Shown here: piece after piece, positions 1-9,897 of the stretch | Numbering within the stretch: the stretch's first letter is position 1 | Layout of the letters: each line of letters opens with the position of its first letter | Source: Sulfurospirillum diekertiae | Lineage (GTDB): Bacteria; Campylobacterota; Campylobacteria; Campylobacterales; Sulfurospirillaceae | Reading direction: 5' to 3' | Assembly: GCF_002162315.1 (NCBI RefSeq) | Contig: NZ_CP021416.1 | Span: 1,748,207 to 1,812,206 of the forward strand | DNA: 64,000 nucleotides | The notes under the pieces: generated by a model | What the model was told of the DNA's origin: nothing | Databases searched by the model: none | The model's input: only the letters and a program-made list of their open reading frames with translations | Program-made: the position numbers and the translations under genes

Positions 1-1
1 C

Positions 2-1066
2 TTTATTACCAACGATGAACTGAAAAGACAGGTACAAGGGTACCAAATGCGTGAAATTACGGATAAAGAGACACAGACTCTCATCATTCAAAATGCACAA
101 GTGATTCAAAAAATTTCTGATCGTATTGGTACCAGTGCTATTTTACGTTATGACAACAACCACTATCTACACATTGAAACAAAATACTCTTCACTCCTTC
201 TCAAAGATGAAGATTTTCAGCCTTATCGTTATGATCTTATTAAAACAATTTTTGGCGTTGTTTTTGCCATTATTATTGTTGCTTATATTTTAACGATTCG
301 TAAACTAAAACCTCTGCGTAAGCTTAAGCGCCAGATGGACCGTTTTGCAAAAGGAGATCTTGATATTAATTGTAAAACAGATGGCGAAGATGAAATTTCT
401 CAGGTAGCAAATTCATTTCATAATGCGGTTGAACAAATCAATAAACTTAATCACTCAAGGCAGCTTTTTTTGCGTAACATTATGCATGAGCTCAAAACCC
501 CTATTACTAAAGGTCGTATTAGTGCTGAAATGCTTGAGAATGGGAAGCAACGTGATCGTTTAATCGGTACATTTGAAAAGCTTGAACTGCTTATCAATGA
601 GTTTGCATCGATTGAGCAGATTACTTCAGGTGAAGGTCTCAAAAACATCAAACCTTATCGCTTAGTTGATATGCTTGATGAAGCCATTGATCTTGCAATG
701 ATTAATCCAAAACAGATCGAAATTGATATGATTGATGATGAAATTATTTTACATGTAGACTTTAGACTTTTCACCACCGCTATGAAAAATGTGATTGACA
801 ATGGTATAAAATACTCCATCGATCAAAAAATAAGAATTATAGCAACTAAAGAAAAAATATCTTTCATCAGCCAAGGCAAACCTCTTACCTACGACCTGGA
901 GCATTATCTTGAACCTTTTGTACAAGAAAAAAATTCACATCAAAGTTTTGGCTTAGGACTTTACATTGTACATCATATTGTCAAGGCACACCACATTAAC
1001 TTTACCTATGAACACAAAGAAGGCTATAATTATTTTAATTTTGAACAAATCGAAACGCTTGCATAA
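2..1066 (+). CDS. Sensor histidine kinase, ArsS-like (5' end outside window)
   Basis: This is the C-terminal part of a membrane sensor histidine kinase. The frame stays open to the left edge, so the true start lies before the window. A transmembrane segment lies around residues 65-85 counted from the Met at base 47. It is followed by a HAMP linker (KPLRKLKRQMDRFAKGD), a dimerisation box with the phospho-acceptor His (MHELKTPITKGR), an N box (NVIDNGIKYS) and a G box (FGLGLYIVHH). The H-box wording is typical of the ArsS-family kinases that pair with OmpR-type regulators in Campylobacterota. The partner regulator is presumably upstream. Its signal is unknown. A gene in the same direction follows after 47 bases. 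Confidence 0.85.
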   Translation, partial: FITNDELKRQVQGYQMREITDKETQTLIIQNAQVIQKISDRIGTSAILRYDNNHYLHIETKYSSLLLKDEDFQPYRYDLIKTIFGVVFAIIIVAYILTIRKLKPLRKLKRQMDRFAKGDLDINCKTDGEDEISQVANSFHNAVEQINKLNHSRQLFLRNIMHELKTPITKGRISAEMLENGKQRDRLIGTFEKLELLINEFASIEQITSGEGLKNIKPYRLVDMLDEAIDLAMINPKQIEIDMIDDEIILHVDFRLFTTAMKNVIDNGIKYSIDQKIRIIATKEKISFISQGKPLTYDLEHYLEPFVQEKNSHQSFGLGLYIVHHIVKAHHINFTYEHKEGYNYFNFEQIETLA

Positions 1067-1113
1067 ATTTTAGAGTACAATTAAAATAAATTAGAATAAT
1101 CAAAGGAGTTATC

Positions 1114-1515
1114 ATGTCTGGAATTGCTTTTTCTAAAATCAATTTAACAAATCTTATTGACCATCATATAGCACTATTAGAACGCTTTGGTATTAAAGAT
1201 GAAGTCCCTTTCTCCTTGATTTTCTTTTCACTTGAGGACCGTAAAGAGATTGATAGCTTAGAGATGTTCCAAAGAATTTTAAGAAGAACAGATGCTATCT
1301 TTAATCATAGCAATCATTATGTAGTTATGCTTACAGGAACCGACTGGAATGGTGCTACAGAGGTGCTTTCTGGTATTCAAAGCTTTTTAGATCAAAAACC
1401 GTATGATAATGTGGTTACCTACCCAGATGATGGAGTAGATGCTAAAACGCTTTTACATAAACTCAATAATATCGTTGAAGAGAATTGCAATATTACAACA
1501 GATTTATTTCAGTAG
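1114..1515 (+). CDS. Conserved hypothetical protein, possible degenerate GGDEF-like fold
   Basis: This 133-residue soluble protein has no signal peptide or membrane segment. It starts at an ATG with a good AAGGAG ribosome site 7 bases upstream. The stretch around residues 65-95 (RRTDAIFNHSNHYVVMLTGT) recalls the beta-strand and turn region of nucleotide-cyclase-like folds, in which a response such as 'is this element present and readable' is scored. The GGDEF residues themselves are absent, so this resemblance is weak and I assign no activity. It sits directly behind the sensor kinase and may be co-transcribed with it. A bidirectional terminator overlaps its stop codon. Confidence 0.55.
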   Translation: MSGIAFSKINLTNLIDHHIALLERFGIKDEVPFSLIFFSLEDRKEIDSLEMFQRILRRTDAIFNHSNHYVVMLTGTDWNGATEVLSGIQSFLDQKPYDNVVTYPDDGVDAKTLLHKLNNIVEENCNITTDLFQ

Positions 1516-1534
1516 GCTTGAAAAGCCTACTGAA
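1508..1534. terminator. Bidirectional intrinsic terminator
   Basis: A perfect inverted repeat with 12-base arms (TTCAGTAGGCTT / AAGCCTACTGAA) and a 3-base loop lies between two converging genes. It overlaps the stop codon of the rightward gene. No second terminator is visible in the 28-base gap, so it probably serves both strands. Confidence 0.75.
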
Positions 1535-1543
1535 CATCTAATT

Positions 1544-2746
1544 TTACTCGTTTCTTAACGTATCAAGCACATTAATTTGTGTTGCTTTATGCGCTGGATA
1601 ATAGGAAGAAAGCGTTACGATAAAACTAGTTCCAATGACGATAAGTACAAAATCAAGCATCGAGAGATCTAATGGTAATTTCGCTGTTCCATAAACATCT
1701 GCTGGTAAAGAGATAATATCAAATGAACCTAATACGAAAAGTGCCACCCCCCCAAGTAAAATACCAAAAAGCATTCCTCCACCGCCAATCACAAGTCCTA
1801 GATAGAAAAAAGTATTTTTGATCTCTTTTTTATACGCACCCAAAGAGAGTAATAAAGCAATCTCTTTGCGCCTATTCATGACTGTCATTAAAAGCGAGCT
1901 AATAATATTTAAAGAAGCAATTAAAATAATAAGCATCAAAACAATAAATAAAGCCCTTTTTTCAAGCGCTAAAGCTGCAAAAAAGTTACCATTCATCTGC
2001 CACCAACCCACAATGCCTAAGTCATCAGGGAGAACTTTACGAATTTTTTCAATATCCACAAATGGTTCGCCCGAATAAATATGAATCCCATCAAACTGAC
2101 CAACTTCATATTGCATAACTTGCGCTAATGAATCAAGGGTTGTGTACATATAAGCTTTATCGTACGCCATCAAGCCAGAACGAAAGGAACCTTGAAAATT
2201 GAAGCGTTTCATTTTAGGAATGAGGCTCATGCCACCAGGATCATTTTTGGTAAAGATGAGTGTCGCTTTTTCATCTTGTGCAAAAAGATGTGTTTTAGCA
2301 ATTTCACTACCTGTAATCAAATCATATTTATCAAGCGTCTTCCCTTTAATAGCTTCAGCTACAATAGCATTAATTTTTGCTTCTTGATCGAAATTCACAC
2401 CAAAGAGCATGCCACCTTCCAAACGATTACCTTTTTTGATAATCACTTGTGTCGAAATATAGGGGCTAAACTTGAGTTTTGGAAACTGTTCTTCCAGTGC
2501 ATTGAGTTGAGTCTGATTGACAGGAGAAAAACTACGTGAATAGATAGAGAGAGGATAATTCATGGTAAAGAGTTTTTTTTCAAACTCTTTATCAAATCCA
2601 TTCATAATCGCCATAGCAACCATAAGGACGGTCAATCCAATAGCTACCCCAAAAAAAGCCAAAAGCGAAATAACTGTAATAAAAGGTTGAGACTTGTCAA
2701 AACGTAAATACTTTTTGACAAGGTAAAAACTAAGATTTTTTTGCAC
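1544..2746 (-). CDS. ABC transporter permease, LolC/LolE-like (FtsX family)
   Basis: This 400-residue inner-membrane permease probably helps release lipoproteins from the inner membrane for transfer to LolA. It has one N-terminal transmembrane segment (about residues 22-48), a large periplasmic domain, and three C-terminal segments in the FtsX arrangement (about 265-290, 312-340, 360-385). The N-terminal wording (FITVISLLAFFGVAIGLTVL) and the cytoplasmic motif MTVMNRRKEIALLLSLGA are typical of LolC/E. Only one such permease is encoded here, which fits a homodimeric LolF-type arrangement. The ATPase partner LolD is not in the window. It lies 9 bases after secA in the same direction, and lolA is on the other side of secA, so the neighbourhood is one of protein export and lipoprotein sorting. 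Confidence 0.85.
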   Translation of the reverse strand: MQKNLSFYLVKKYLRFDKSQPFITVISLLAFFGVAIGLTVLMVAMAIMNGFDKEFEKKLFTMNYPLSIYSRSFSPVNQTQLNALEEQFPKLKFSPYISTQVIIKKGNRLEGGMLFGVNFDQEAKINAIVAEAIKGKTLDKYDLITGSEIAKTHLFAQDEKATLIFTKNDPGGMSLIPKMKRFNFQGSFRSGLMAYDKAYMYTTLDSLAQVMQYEVGQFDGIHIYSGEPFVDIEKIRKVLPDDLGIVGWWQMNGNFFAALALEKRALFIVLMLIILIASLNIISSLLMTVMNRRKEIALLLSLGAYKKEIKNTFFYLGLVIGGGGMLFGILLGGVALFVLGSFDIISLPADVYGTAKLPLDLSMLDFVLIVIGTSFIVTLSSYYPAHKATQINVLDTLRNE

Positions 2747-2755
2747 GCTAGGCCC

Positions 2756-5335
2756 TTATGCTAAAAGCCCTTTTTTAGGACCACTCTTACCACAACATTG
2801 TTTATATTTTTTACCACTTCCACATGGGCATGGCTCATTGCGTGCTGCTTTTTTATCTTTTTCATCATCTTCTTCTGCATAAGGGCTTTGATGTTGAAGT
2901 GTAGCATTGGCATTTGCCTCTTCCATCCTTCGAATCATCTCATCCATAGCACGCTTTTCTTCTTCTTCTTTGTTATCACGAAGTTGAACAATATGCAATG
3001 TTCGAAAACATTCATATTTGATTTGTTCTACGAGCTCCATGAAAAGGTTATAACTCTCTTTTTTATACTCGGTCAAAGGATCTTTTTGGTTATACCCACG
3101 AAGACCAATACCTGTTTTTAAAATATCCATTTGGTATAAATGTGCTCGCCATGTATTATCAAGAACCTGAAGGTATAAAATACGTTCAATTTCTTTACGT
3201 TGAGTCTCATCAACGACAGACATTTTGGCATCAAAACTCTCTTGAAGTTCTTCAATAATCACATCTTTAAGTTTTGTAAACTCTAAATTTTGTAATTGTT
3301 GTACATCAAATGAAGCATTTAATTCATCTTGAAGAATAGATATAAGATGTTCAATGTTATACTCTGTCTCTGCAATACCTTCGTAAATCTCAGCTTTATA
3401 AAGTAAATTCGTCACAAAATCCACACGAATCTCTTTAATTCTTGTTTCAATATCGAAGTTAGGATTCAAAAGATCATTTCTAAAGTTATAAATTGCTTTA
3501 CGTTGTTTATTAGCGACATCATCGTATTCCAAGAGGTGCTTACGAGATTCAAAGTGAAGTGCTTCTACTTTTTTCTGTGCATTTTCAACTGCACGAGTCA
3601 CCATTTTTGATTCAATATGTTCACCCTCTTCAATTCCTAAACGCTCCATAATGGCTTTAATACGATCACTTCCAAAAATTCGCAAAAGGTTGTCTTCCAA
3701 ACTTAAGTAAAAGCGGCTTTTTCCATTATCGCCTTGACGACCTGAACGTCCACGAAGCTGGTTATCGATACGTCTACTTTCATGGCGTTCTGTTCCAATG
3801 ATATAAAGACCTCCAAGGGCTTTAATTTCATCTTCAAGCTTGATGTCAACACCACGACCTGCCATATTAGTTGCAATCGTTACAGCGCCTTTAACGCCTG
3901 CATCTTTGATAATTTGCGCCTCTTTTTCATGATTCTTCGCATTTAAAACAGAATGAGGAACTTTCTCTTTTTTAAGCAGCGAATGGAGTAACTCACTTTT
4001 TTCAATAGAAGCCGTACCCACAAGAACGGGTTGACCTTTTTCATGACACAGTTTGATATCTTTAATAACTGCTTCAAATTTCTCACGTTCCGTTTTATAG
4101 ATAAGATCATTCATATCTTCTCTGCGCATTGGAACATTTGTAGGAATTGAGATTACATCAAGATTATAAATCTGTGCAAACTCCGTTGCCTCTGTTTGTG
4201 CAGTTCCCGTCATACCTGCGAGTTTATTGTAAAGTCTAAAATAATTTTGGAAAGTGATGTCTGCAAGTGTTTGAGACTCTTCTTTGATCATCACGCCTTC
4301 TTTAGCCTCTAAGGCTTGGTGCAACCCTTCGCTAAAACGTCTTCCTTCGCTTAAACGTCCCGTGAACTCATCAACAATAATAATTTCACCCTCACGCACA
4401 ACATAGTCTACATCAGCAACAAATAGATAGCGTGCTTTAAGTGCTTGATCAAGATGATGAGATAGAACAGCATTATCAAGGCTATAAAGGTTATCGACAC
4501 CAAAAAGTTTTTCAGCATTACTTATGCCATCTTCGGTCATTAAAACAGTTCTATTTTTTTCATCAACCGTAAAATCTGCTTCTTTAGTCAACTTTTGAGC
4601 AACACCATCTGCAATTTTATAGCCATCTAATGTCCGATTTGCAGGACCAGAAATAATTAAAGGCGTTCTTGCTTCATCAATAAGAATTGAGTCCACTTCA
4701 TCAACAATAACAAAATTATGGGCACGTTGAACTTTTTCATCAACGGCATAACGCATATTGTCACGTAAATAATCAAATCCAAACTCATTGTTCGTTCCAT
4801 ACGTAATATCTGCATCGTATTGTGCTTTACGTTTAGCGTCATTGTCCAAATCATTGGTCACAATACCAACACTTAAACCCAAGAAGTTATAGATACGTGA
4901 CATATCAGCGGCATCTCTTTTTGCAAGGTAATCATTGACCGTTACAACATGAACACCTTCGCCAGACATTGCATTTAAAACAACAGGAAGTGTTGCCACA
5001 AGCGTTTTACCTTCACCTGTTTTCATCTCTGCAATATTTCCACCATGAAGCACTAATCCACCTACCATTTGTACATCAAAATGACGCATACCCGTCGTTC
5101 GTTTACTTGCTTCTCTTGTAATAGCAAAGACATCATTTAAAATAGTCTCAAGTGTTTTTGTTCCTGATCGAACGTCTGCTTTAAAAGCATTAAAGGCATC
5201 TTTTAGGGCTTCATCGCTTAATTTTTCATACACTGGCTCTAAGGCATTGATATTTTTAACGCGTGCTTGAAGCTCTTTAACAACACGATCGTTTTTAGTG
5301 CCAAAAATTTTACGAACAATATTACTCAATAGCAT
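2756..5335 (-). CDS. secA: Preprotein translocase ATPase SecA
   Basis: SecA is the motor that drives unfolded preproteins through SecYEG using ATP. At 859 residues it is normal length. Visible motifs are the first Walker A (MKTGEGKT, residues 104-111), Walker B (VDEVDS), the conserved [14 protein letters not shown] stretch, the second nucleotide domain ([14 protein letters not shown] and [11 protein letters not shown]) and a C-terminal zinc-binding SEC-C tail ([13 protein letters not shown]) that contacts SecB or lipids. It starts at an ATG with upstream GAGGTG. The permease gene follows after 9 bases. lolA is divergent on the other side, with about 125 bases between the two starts to carry both promoters. 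Confidence 0.98.
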   Translation of the reverse strand: MLLSNIVRKIFGTKNDRVVKELQARVKNINALEPVYEKLSDEALKDAFNAFKADVRSGTKTLETILNDVFAITREASKRTTGMRHFDVQMVGGLVLHGGNIAEMKTGEGKTLVATLPVVLNAMSGEGVHVVTVNDYLAKRDAADMSRIYNFLGLSVGIVTNDLDNDAKRKAQYDADITYGTNNEFGFDYLRDNMRYAVDEKVQRAHNFVIVDEVDSILIDEARTPLIISGPANRTLDGYKIADGVAQKLTKEADFTVDEKNRTVLMTEDGISNAEKLFGVDNLYSLDNAVLSHHLDQALKARYLFVADVDYVVREGEIIIVDEFTGRLSEGRRFSEGLHQALEAKEGVMIKEESQTLADITFQNYFRLYNKLAGMTGTAQTEATEFAQIYNLDVISIPTNVPMRREDMNDLIYKTEREKFEAVIKDIKLCHEKGQPVLVGTASIEKSELLHSLLKKEKVPHSVLNAKNHEKEAQIIKDAGVKGAVTIATNMAGRGVDIKLEDEIKALGGLYIIGTERHESRRIDNQLRGRSGRQGDNGKSRFYLSLEDNLLRIFGSDRIKAIMERLGIEEGEHIESKMVTRAVENAQKKVEALHFESRKHLLEYDDVANKQRKAIYNFRNDLLNPNFDIETRIKEIRVDFVTNLLYKAEIYEGIAETEYNIEHLISILQDELNASFDVQQLQNLEFTKLKDVIIEELQESFDAKMSVVDETQRKEIERILYLQVLDNTWRAHLYQMDILKTGIGLRGYNQKDPLTEYKKESYNLFMELVEQIKYECFRTLHIVQLRDNKEEEEKRAMDEMIRRMEEANANATLQHQSPYAEEDDEKDKKAARNEPCPCGSGKKYKQCCGKSGPKKGLLA

Positions 5336-5460
5336 CTGATTCCACCTCTATTTTCATTACTTTTTTACTATTAACTTTTCTTAAAACTTGGGATTTTATC
5401 ATACTTTTACTATCTATTTGATAAAACTCCATATCTTATTATCTTTACGAGGAGTAATTT

Positions 5461-5977
5461 ATGCGATTTTTTTGGATGTTTCTCTGTTTGACAACACTCC
5501 TTTTTGCCAAGATTGACCACTTTAAAACCATTCAAAGTGATTTCACTCAAAAAAGTGACCAACGATCAAAATAAAACAATTGTCTATGAGGGGATGTTTT
5601 ACGCTACAAACGATAAAAAGGCACTTTGGATTTACGAAAAACCTGTGGCTAAAAAAATTTACTTTAACAATACACATGTTTTGATTATTGAACCTGAATT
5701 AGAACAAGCGATTATTACAACACTGGACAATACTCCCAATATTGCACAATTACTGCAAGATGCTAAAGAGATTGCTCCGAATAAATATGTAACAAAATTT
5801 ATGGACACAACGTATACAATCTTTGCACATAAAGATAGTATTGACAAGGTTGTTTATCGTGACAAATTGGATAATGCTGTTGAAATTAGTTTTTCAAACC
5901 AGACAACAAACCTTTTTTTAGATGAAGAACTGTTCCGTGCTGAAATCCCTAGAGGATATGATGTCGTACGCGAATAA
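5461..5977 (+). CDS. lolA: Outer-membrane lipoprotein carrier LolA, frameshifted as sequenced
   Basis: LolA is the periplasmic chaperone that shuttles lipoproteins from the LolCDE-type transporter to the outer membrane. The gene starts at the ATG at 5461, behind GAGGAGTAATTT. It encodes a signal peptide (MRFFWMFLCLTTLLFA) and the family's opening IDHFKTIQSDFTQ. That frame hits a stop soon after a run of six A (5549-5554). Removing one A joins it to the downstream frame (KVTNDQNKTIVYEGMFYATN to RGYDVVRE), giving a normal 171-residue LolA. A gene essential in most Gram-negatives is unlikely to be dead, so I read this as a sequencing overcall, with slippage or phase variation as the alternative. 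The placement beside secA and the lipoprotein permease supports the function. Confidence 0.85.
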
Positions 5978-5992
5978 TTTTTTTAAAGATAA

Positions 5993-6028
5993 GCGATTTA
6001 AATCTTTACATGTAAAGATTTAAATCGC
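5993..6028. terminator. Perfect 36-bp palindrome, bidirectional terminator centred on TTACATGTAA
   Basis: Bases 5993-6028 read identically on both strands. The centre is TTTACATGTAAA and the flanks are GCGATTTAAATC and its complement. It lies between the converging lolA and GGDEF-EAL genes and overlaps the latter's last codons. The transcript would fold into a long AT-rich hairpin with a loop of only a few bases at the ACATGT centre. It is one of four places in this window where the iterated palindrome is built into a terminator-like hairpin. Confidence 0.7.
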
Positions 6029-8593
6029 ATCAAAAGCTGCTGGTTTTCCAAAGAAATAACCTTGAAAATAGTGACATTCCATCTCTTTGAGCAATTCAAA
6101 TTGTTCTTTTGTTTCCACGCCCTCCGCAATCACTTCCATATTGAAACTTTTACCAATAGAGATAATGGTCTCAACAATCAAAGCATCACTTCTATTGAGG
6201 ATAAAATCTCGTACAAAAGATTGATCAATTTTTAATTCGTCAACATTCAAATGCTTCAAATACTGCAAACTAGAATATCCTGTTCCAAAATCGTCAACGG
6301 ACAAAGAGACACCTAACATTTTTAACTCACGAATCTTCGCCAATGCTTTAGCACTATCTCGAATCAAAAGACTTTCTGTTAGTTCTAAACAGATTAACGA
6401 TGGATTGATCTGAGTTGAGGCTAATGTCTTTTGAACAGTTTCTACAAAATCTTCACGCTCAAACTGTTTTGTACTCACATTAATCGAAACACGCCATGTA
6501 GATTTTTCAACATCGTTTTGCCAATATTTCACTTGCGCCATAGCCTCTTTTAAAACCCAATCGCCTAAAGGAATAATCAAACCAGATTCTTCACATAAAG
6601 GAATAAACTGCATAGGCGAAATCAACTCACCATTGGTTGCCTTCAGACGTATCAGAGCTTCAACTCCTGTTACATTAGCATTAGCATCAACTTGCGGTTG
6701 GTAAAATAAAACAAACTGTTCAGAATCAATTGCATCTCTAAGCTGCTGTAGCATAGAAGATTTTTCTTCCATTATTTTTTGGATATGCGGATCAAAAAAA
6801 CGAATGGTATTACGGCCATCCGACTTTGCCGTATACATTGCACTATCAGCATGGCTTAATAATGTCGCGGCATCCTCATCTCCATCAAAAAGACTAATAC
6901 CAATGCTCACAGTAATATAACAAAGATAGGCATCAATCAAAAAAGGTTCTTTCGTTGCAAGTAGAATTTGCATTGCAGAATGTTCTGCTATTTTGGCAGC
7001 TTCTTCGATACTATTTGTAAGATTTGGCAATAAAAGGGCAAATTCATCACCCCCAAATCTAGCAACAATATCGTGCTCTTTTGTAAAGTTTTCAAGGCGG
7101 CGTGCCATCATTATCAACAATTTATCGCCAGCCGTATGCCCTTTGAGATCGTTAATGGATTTAAAATTATCTAGATCCATAAAGAGTAATGCTCCATAAG
7201 TATTTTTATGTTTATTGGCATTAATACAAAGTTTAATTTGTTCTGTTAGTAAGATTTTATTGGCAAGATTCGTTAAAGAATCATAATATGAAAGTTTTAA
7301 GATATTCTCTTTTTGCAAAAATGAATTAATAGCAAAACCGATATCTCCCGCCAACTCTTCGATCATCGCGCGTTCTTCAATACTAAAACCCTCTGGCATA
7401 GTTGTACAAATACTCATAACACCTAATGATTTTGGTGCAAACTTGTCACTTTGCAGTACCGTAATATAGGCTTCACTTACATTGTAGCGCAATATTGTTA
7501 GTTGGCAATTGTGAGGTAAATTTTCACTTGTAGGAGTAAGAATACGAAATCCTCCCTGTGTAAAAACCTCTTTTTCTATCGGATTGATATCGTGTTCTTC
7601 ATCAAAACCAAAAGATTCTTTTACATGTAAAGCTCCATTTTCATAGAGTGAAATCTTTACATGGGCAAAAGATGTATTTGCAAAAAGACATTTCGCTGTT
7701 TCAGATAATAACGCTTCTAATGTTTGAGTCGTAATTAAAATTTGATTACTATCAGCAACCGTACGAAGAACTGCGTAAAGGTGCTTTTGTTGCGCATATG
7801 ATTTCTCTAGCTCTATGCTCTTTTGAGTAAGCATTTTAGTCCGCTGTAACACTAATGTTTCAAGTTCTTTTTTCTGTTCAACATCGCGCTTGGTCAACTC
7901 TCGAATTGCCATATACATCAAAACCAATAAACCAATCACTACCATTGAGCTAAATATAGTTTCTTTCCAAAAAAGTCCTACGACATCATCAAATAAAGTC
8001 TTTTTAGGAATTTTAATGCTGGTTAAACCTCGTACTTCACCTAATTTATAGCCATATGCATTATTGTAACGTTTTGCAATATAAGGTAAAACTTCATTTT
8101 TTTCTCCGTGGCAAGCTAAACAATATGCCTGTATACGCAAAGGAGAAGCAAAAAAGAAAAACTCTTTTCCCCCCTCATTCACCAGTTTAATTGTCTCATT
8201 TTTATCAGGGTTTTGGTTGAAATATGTAATTGCCTTCATCTCAAGATCATCGGCTTTATTTACAGGATTACGTGGACGATCAGAAACATTGTGAATCGTA
8301 ATGCCTTGTGTAGAACGCTTCAAAAACTCATCACTAATATGGGTTGAAGCATGCGCGGGAAGGAAACCTATCGTGGAGTCATTAAGATCAATACCGCTCT
8401 CTAAAAATTGCTGATGATAGACTAAACGCATTGCCATAAAATAGTCATGAAGTGTTTTGGCTTTAGAATAGGCGCGAATTTTTGCTAAATCTTCGGCTTG
8501 CTGATATAAATAAGTGATAACAAAAGCATTGGCACATAAAACCAAAAGAGCCACAATCCAAAAAAGACGTTTAGTTAGGTTAAGTTGTCTCAC
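6020..8593 (-). CDS. Heme-binding periplasmic sensor with GAF, GGDEF and EAL domains
   Basis: This 857-residue inner-membrane c-di-GMP enzyme has a transmembrane segment at about residues 10-30. Next comes a periplasmic domain of the DUF3365/Tll0287 type with a c-type heme motif CLACH (residues 158-162). A second membrane segment lies near 211-232, followed by a short coiled coil, a GAF-like region (about 270-425), a diguanylate cyclase with an intact FGGDEF (about residue 513) and a phosphodiesterase domain with GVEALIRL (about 643) and the DDFGTGYSSL loop. Both catalytic halves look complete, so net output could be either synthesis or breakdown of c-di-GMP. The heme motif suggests redox or gas sensing; that is inference. 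It is a single-gene unit transcribed alone, with no obvious partner. Confidence 0.88.
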   Translation of the reverse strand: MRQLNLTKRLFWIVALLVLCANAFVITYLYQQAEDLAKIRAYSKAKTLHDYFMAMRLVYHQQFLESGIDLNDSTIGFLPAHASTHISDEFLKRSTQGITIHNVSDRPRNPVNKADDLEMKAITYFNQNPDKNETIKLVNEGGKEFFFFASPLRIQAYCLACHGEKNEVLPYIAKRYNNAYGYKLGEVRGLTSIKIPKKTLFDDVVGLFWKETIFSSMVVIGLLVLMYMAIRELTKRDVEQKKELETLVLQRTKMLTQKSIELEKSYAQQKHLYAVLRTVADSNQILITTQTLEALLSETAKCLFANTSFAHVKISLYENGALHVKESFGFDEEHDINPIEKEVFTQGGFRILTPTSENLPHNCQLTILRYNVSEAYITVLQSDKFAPKSLGVMSICTTMPEGFSIEERAMIEELAGDIGFAINSFLQKENILKLSYYDSLTNLANKILLTEQIKLCINANKHKNTYGALLFMDLDNFKSINDLKGHTAGDKLLIMMARRLENFTKEHDIVARFGGDEFALLLPNLTNSIEEAAKIAEHSAMQILLATKEPFLIDAYLCYITVSIGISLFDGDEDAATLLSHADSAMYTAKSDGRNTIRFFDPHIQKIMEEKSSMLQQLRDAIDSEQFVLFYQPQVDANANVTGVEALIRLKATNGELISPMQFIPLCEESGLIIPLGDWVLKEAMAQVKYWQNDVEKSTWRVSINVSTKQFEREDFVETVQKTLASTQINPSLICLELTESLLIRDSAKALAKIRELKMLGVSLSVDDFGTGYSSLQYLKHLNVDELKIDQSFVRDFILNRSDALIVETIISIGKSFNMEVIAEGVETKEQFELLKEMECHYFQGYFFGKPAAFDAI

Positions 8594-8660
8594 TTTGCGG
8601 CTCCTTTTTTAATATTCAGAGTCAGTAAAAGATTGTAATCAATTATAACTTAGATTGGTG

Positions 8661-9833
8661 TTATAAAGATTTGGGAATACTTTTTAAAAATAAATATCCA
8701 ACAAGTCCAGAGAGAAAAGAGCCCAATAAAATCGCTAATTTATCAGCATAATGAAACAAATCAGTATCATTATAGGCTAACGTATTGACAAAAAGACTCA
8801 TGGTAAAACCAATACCTGTAAGAATTGCAATACCATAAAGCTGTTTAAAACTGCTGCCACTTGGCAAAGAAGCTAATCCACATTTAATTGCCAATACACT
8901 TAAACCAAAAACACCTAACTGCTTACCTAAAAAAAGACCGAGCATAATACCTAAGGAAACATCTGAAAAAAGTGCACCTAGTGACACATCTTTAAGATCA
9001 ACACCTGCGTTTACAAAAGCAAACAGTGGAAGAATAATAAAGGCAACCCAAGAGTGAAGACCATGTTCCATCTCCTTGAGCATTGAAAAACGTTTACCCT
9101 CTTTAGTGTGAGAATAAAGAGGAATACAAAAGGCGAGTAAAACACCTGCAATGGTCGCATGAACACCAGATTTTAATACACTCACCCACAGAATAATCCC
9201 AATTAAGATATAAGCAGCTTTTTTGACAACGCGTAGATAATTCATCGTTGTTAATATAATAATAGCACATAAAGCTACAATAATGGATACTAATGATAAA
9301 TCACTGGTATAAAATAACGCAATGATAACAATAGCCCCAAGATCATCAATAATAGCCAGAGCCATTAAAAAGATCTTTAAAGAAGTAGGAATACGAGAGC
9401 CTAAAAGTGAAAGAATCCCTAATGCAAAAGCAATATCCGTAGCGGTAGGAATAGCCCAACCTTTCATAGAAAAAGAATCTGCATGATTAAAAAAAGTAAA
9501 AAGAAGAGCAGGCATGATCATACCGCCAAGAGCTGCAATAGCTGGTAATGCTATTTGACGCCTAGAAGAGAGCTCGCCTTCAAGAACTTCTCGTTTAATT
9601 TCAAGCCCAACAAGAAAAAAGAAAATAGCCATCAATCCATCATTGACCCATAGTAATAATGGTTTAACAATACCAAAAGAACCTATACTTATTTGAACAG
9701 GTGTATGAAGAAAATGAGTGTAAAAATCTGTTAAAAAGCTATTTTGACACAAAAGAGCGAGGAGTGTTACGATGATTAAGATAACTCCAGAAGAAGACTC
9801 TTTTTTAATGAACTCTTCTATCGTTGTAAACAT
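8661..9833 (-). CDS. nhaA: Na+/H+ antiporter NhaA
   Basis: NhaA exchanges internal sodium for external protons and sets internal pH and sodium level. The protein is 390 residues, normal for the family, with about eleven or twelve hydrophobic segments. Signature stretches are GWAIPTATDIAFALGILSLL and ALAIIDDLGAIVIIALFY, the latter holding the paired aspartates of the ion-binding site. The ATG start is preceded by an AAAGGGGA ribosome site. It stands alone between a c-di-GMP enzyme gene and mnmE, all on the same strand, with gaps of about 65 bases on each side that could hold promoters. Confidence 0.97.
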   Translation of the reverse strand: MFTTIEEFIKKESSSGVILIIVTLLALLCQNSFLTDFYTHFLHTPVQISIGSFGIVKPLLLWVNDGLMAIFFFLVGLEIKREVLEGELSSRRQIALPAIAALGGMIMPALLFTFFNHADSFSMKGWAIPTATDIAFALGILSLLGSRIPTSLKIFLMALAIIDDLGAIVIIALFYTSDLSLVSIIVALCAIIILTTMNYLRVVKKAAYILIGIILWVSVLKSGVHATIAGVLLAFCIPLYSHTKEGKRFSMLKEMEHGLHSWVAFIILPLFAFVNAGVDLKDVSLGALFSDVSLGIMLGLFLGKQLGVFGLSVLAIKCGLASLPSGSSFKQLYGIAILTGIGFTMSLFVNTLAYNDTDLFHYADKLAILLGSFLSGLVGYLFLKSIPKSL

Positions 9834-9897
9834 AAAATCCCCTTTCTGATAGTATTTTTATACTAACATATTGAGGTAAATAGTTTATAAATAATGT

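Noticed and set aside
1818..2540. Open frames on the plus strand opposite the LolC/E-type permease
   Set aside because: They are shadows of the real gene, with no ribosome site or family wording.
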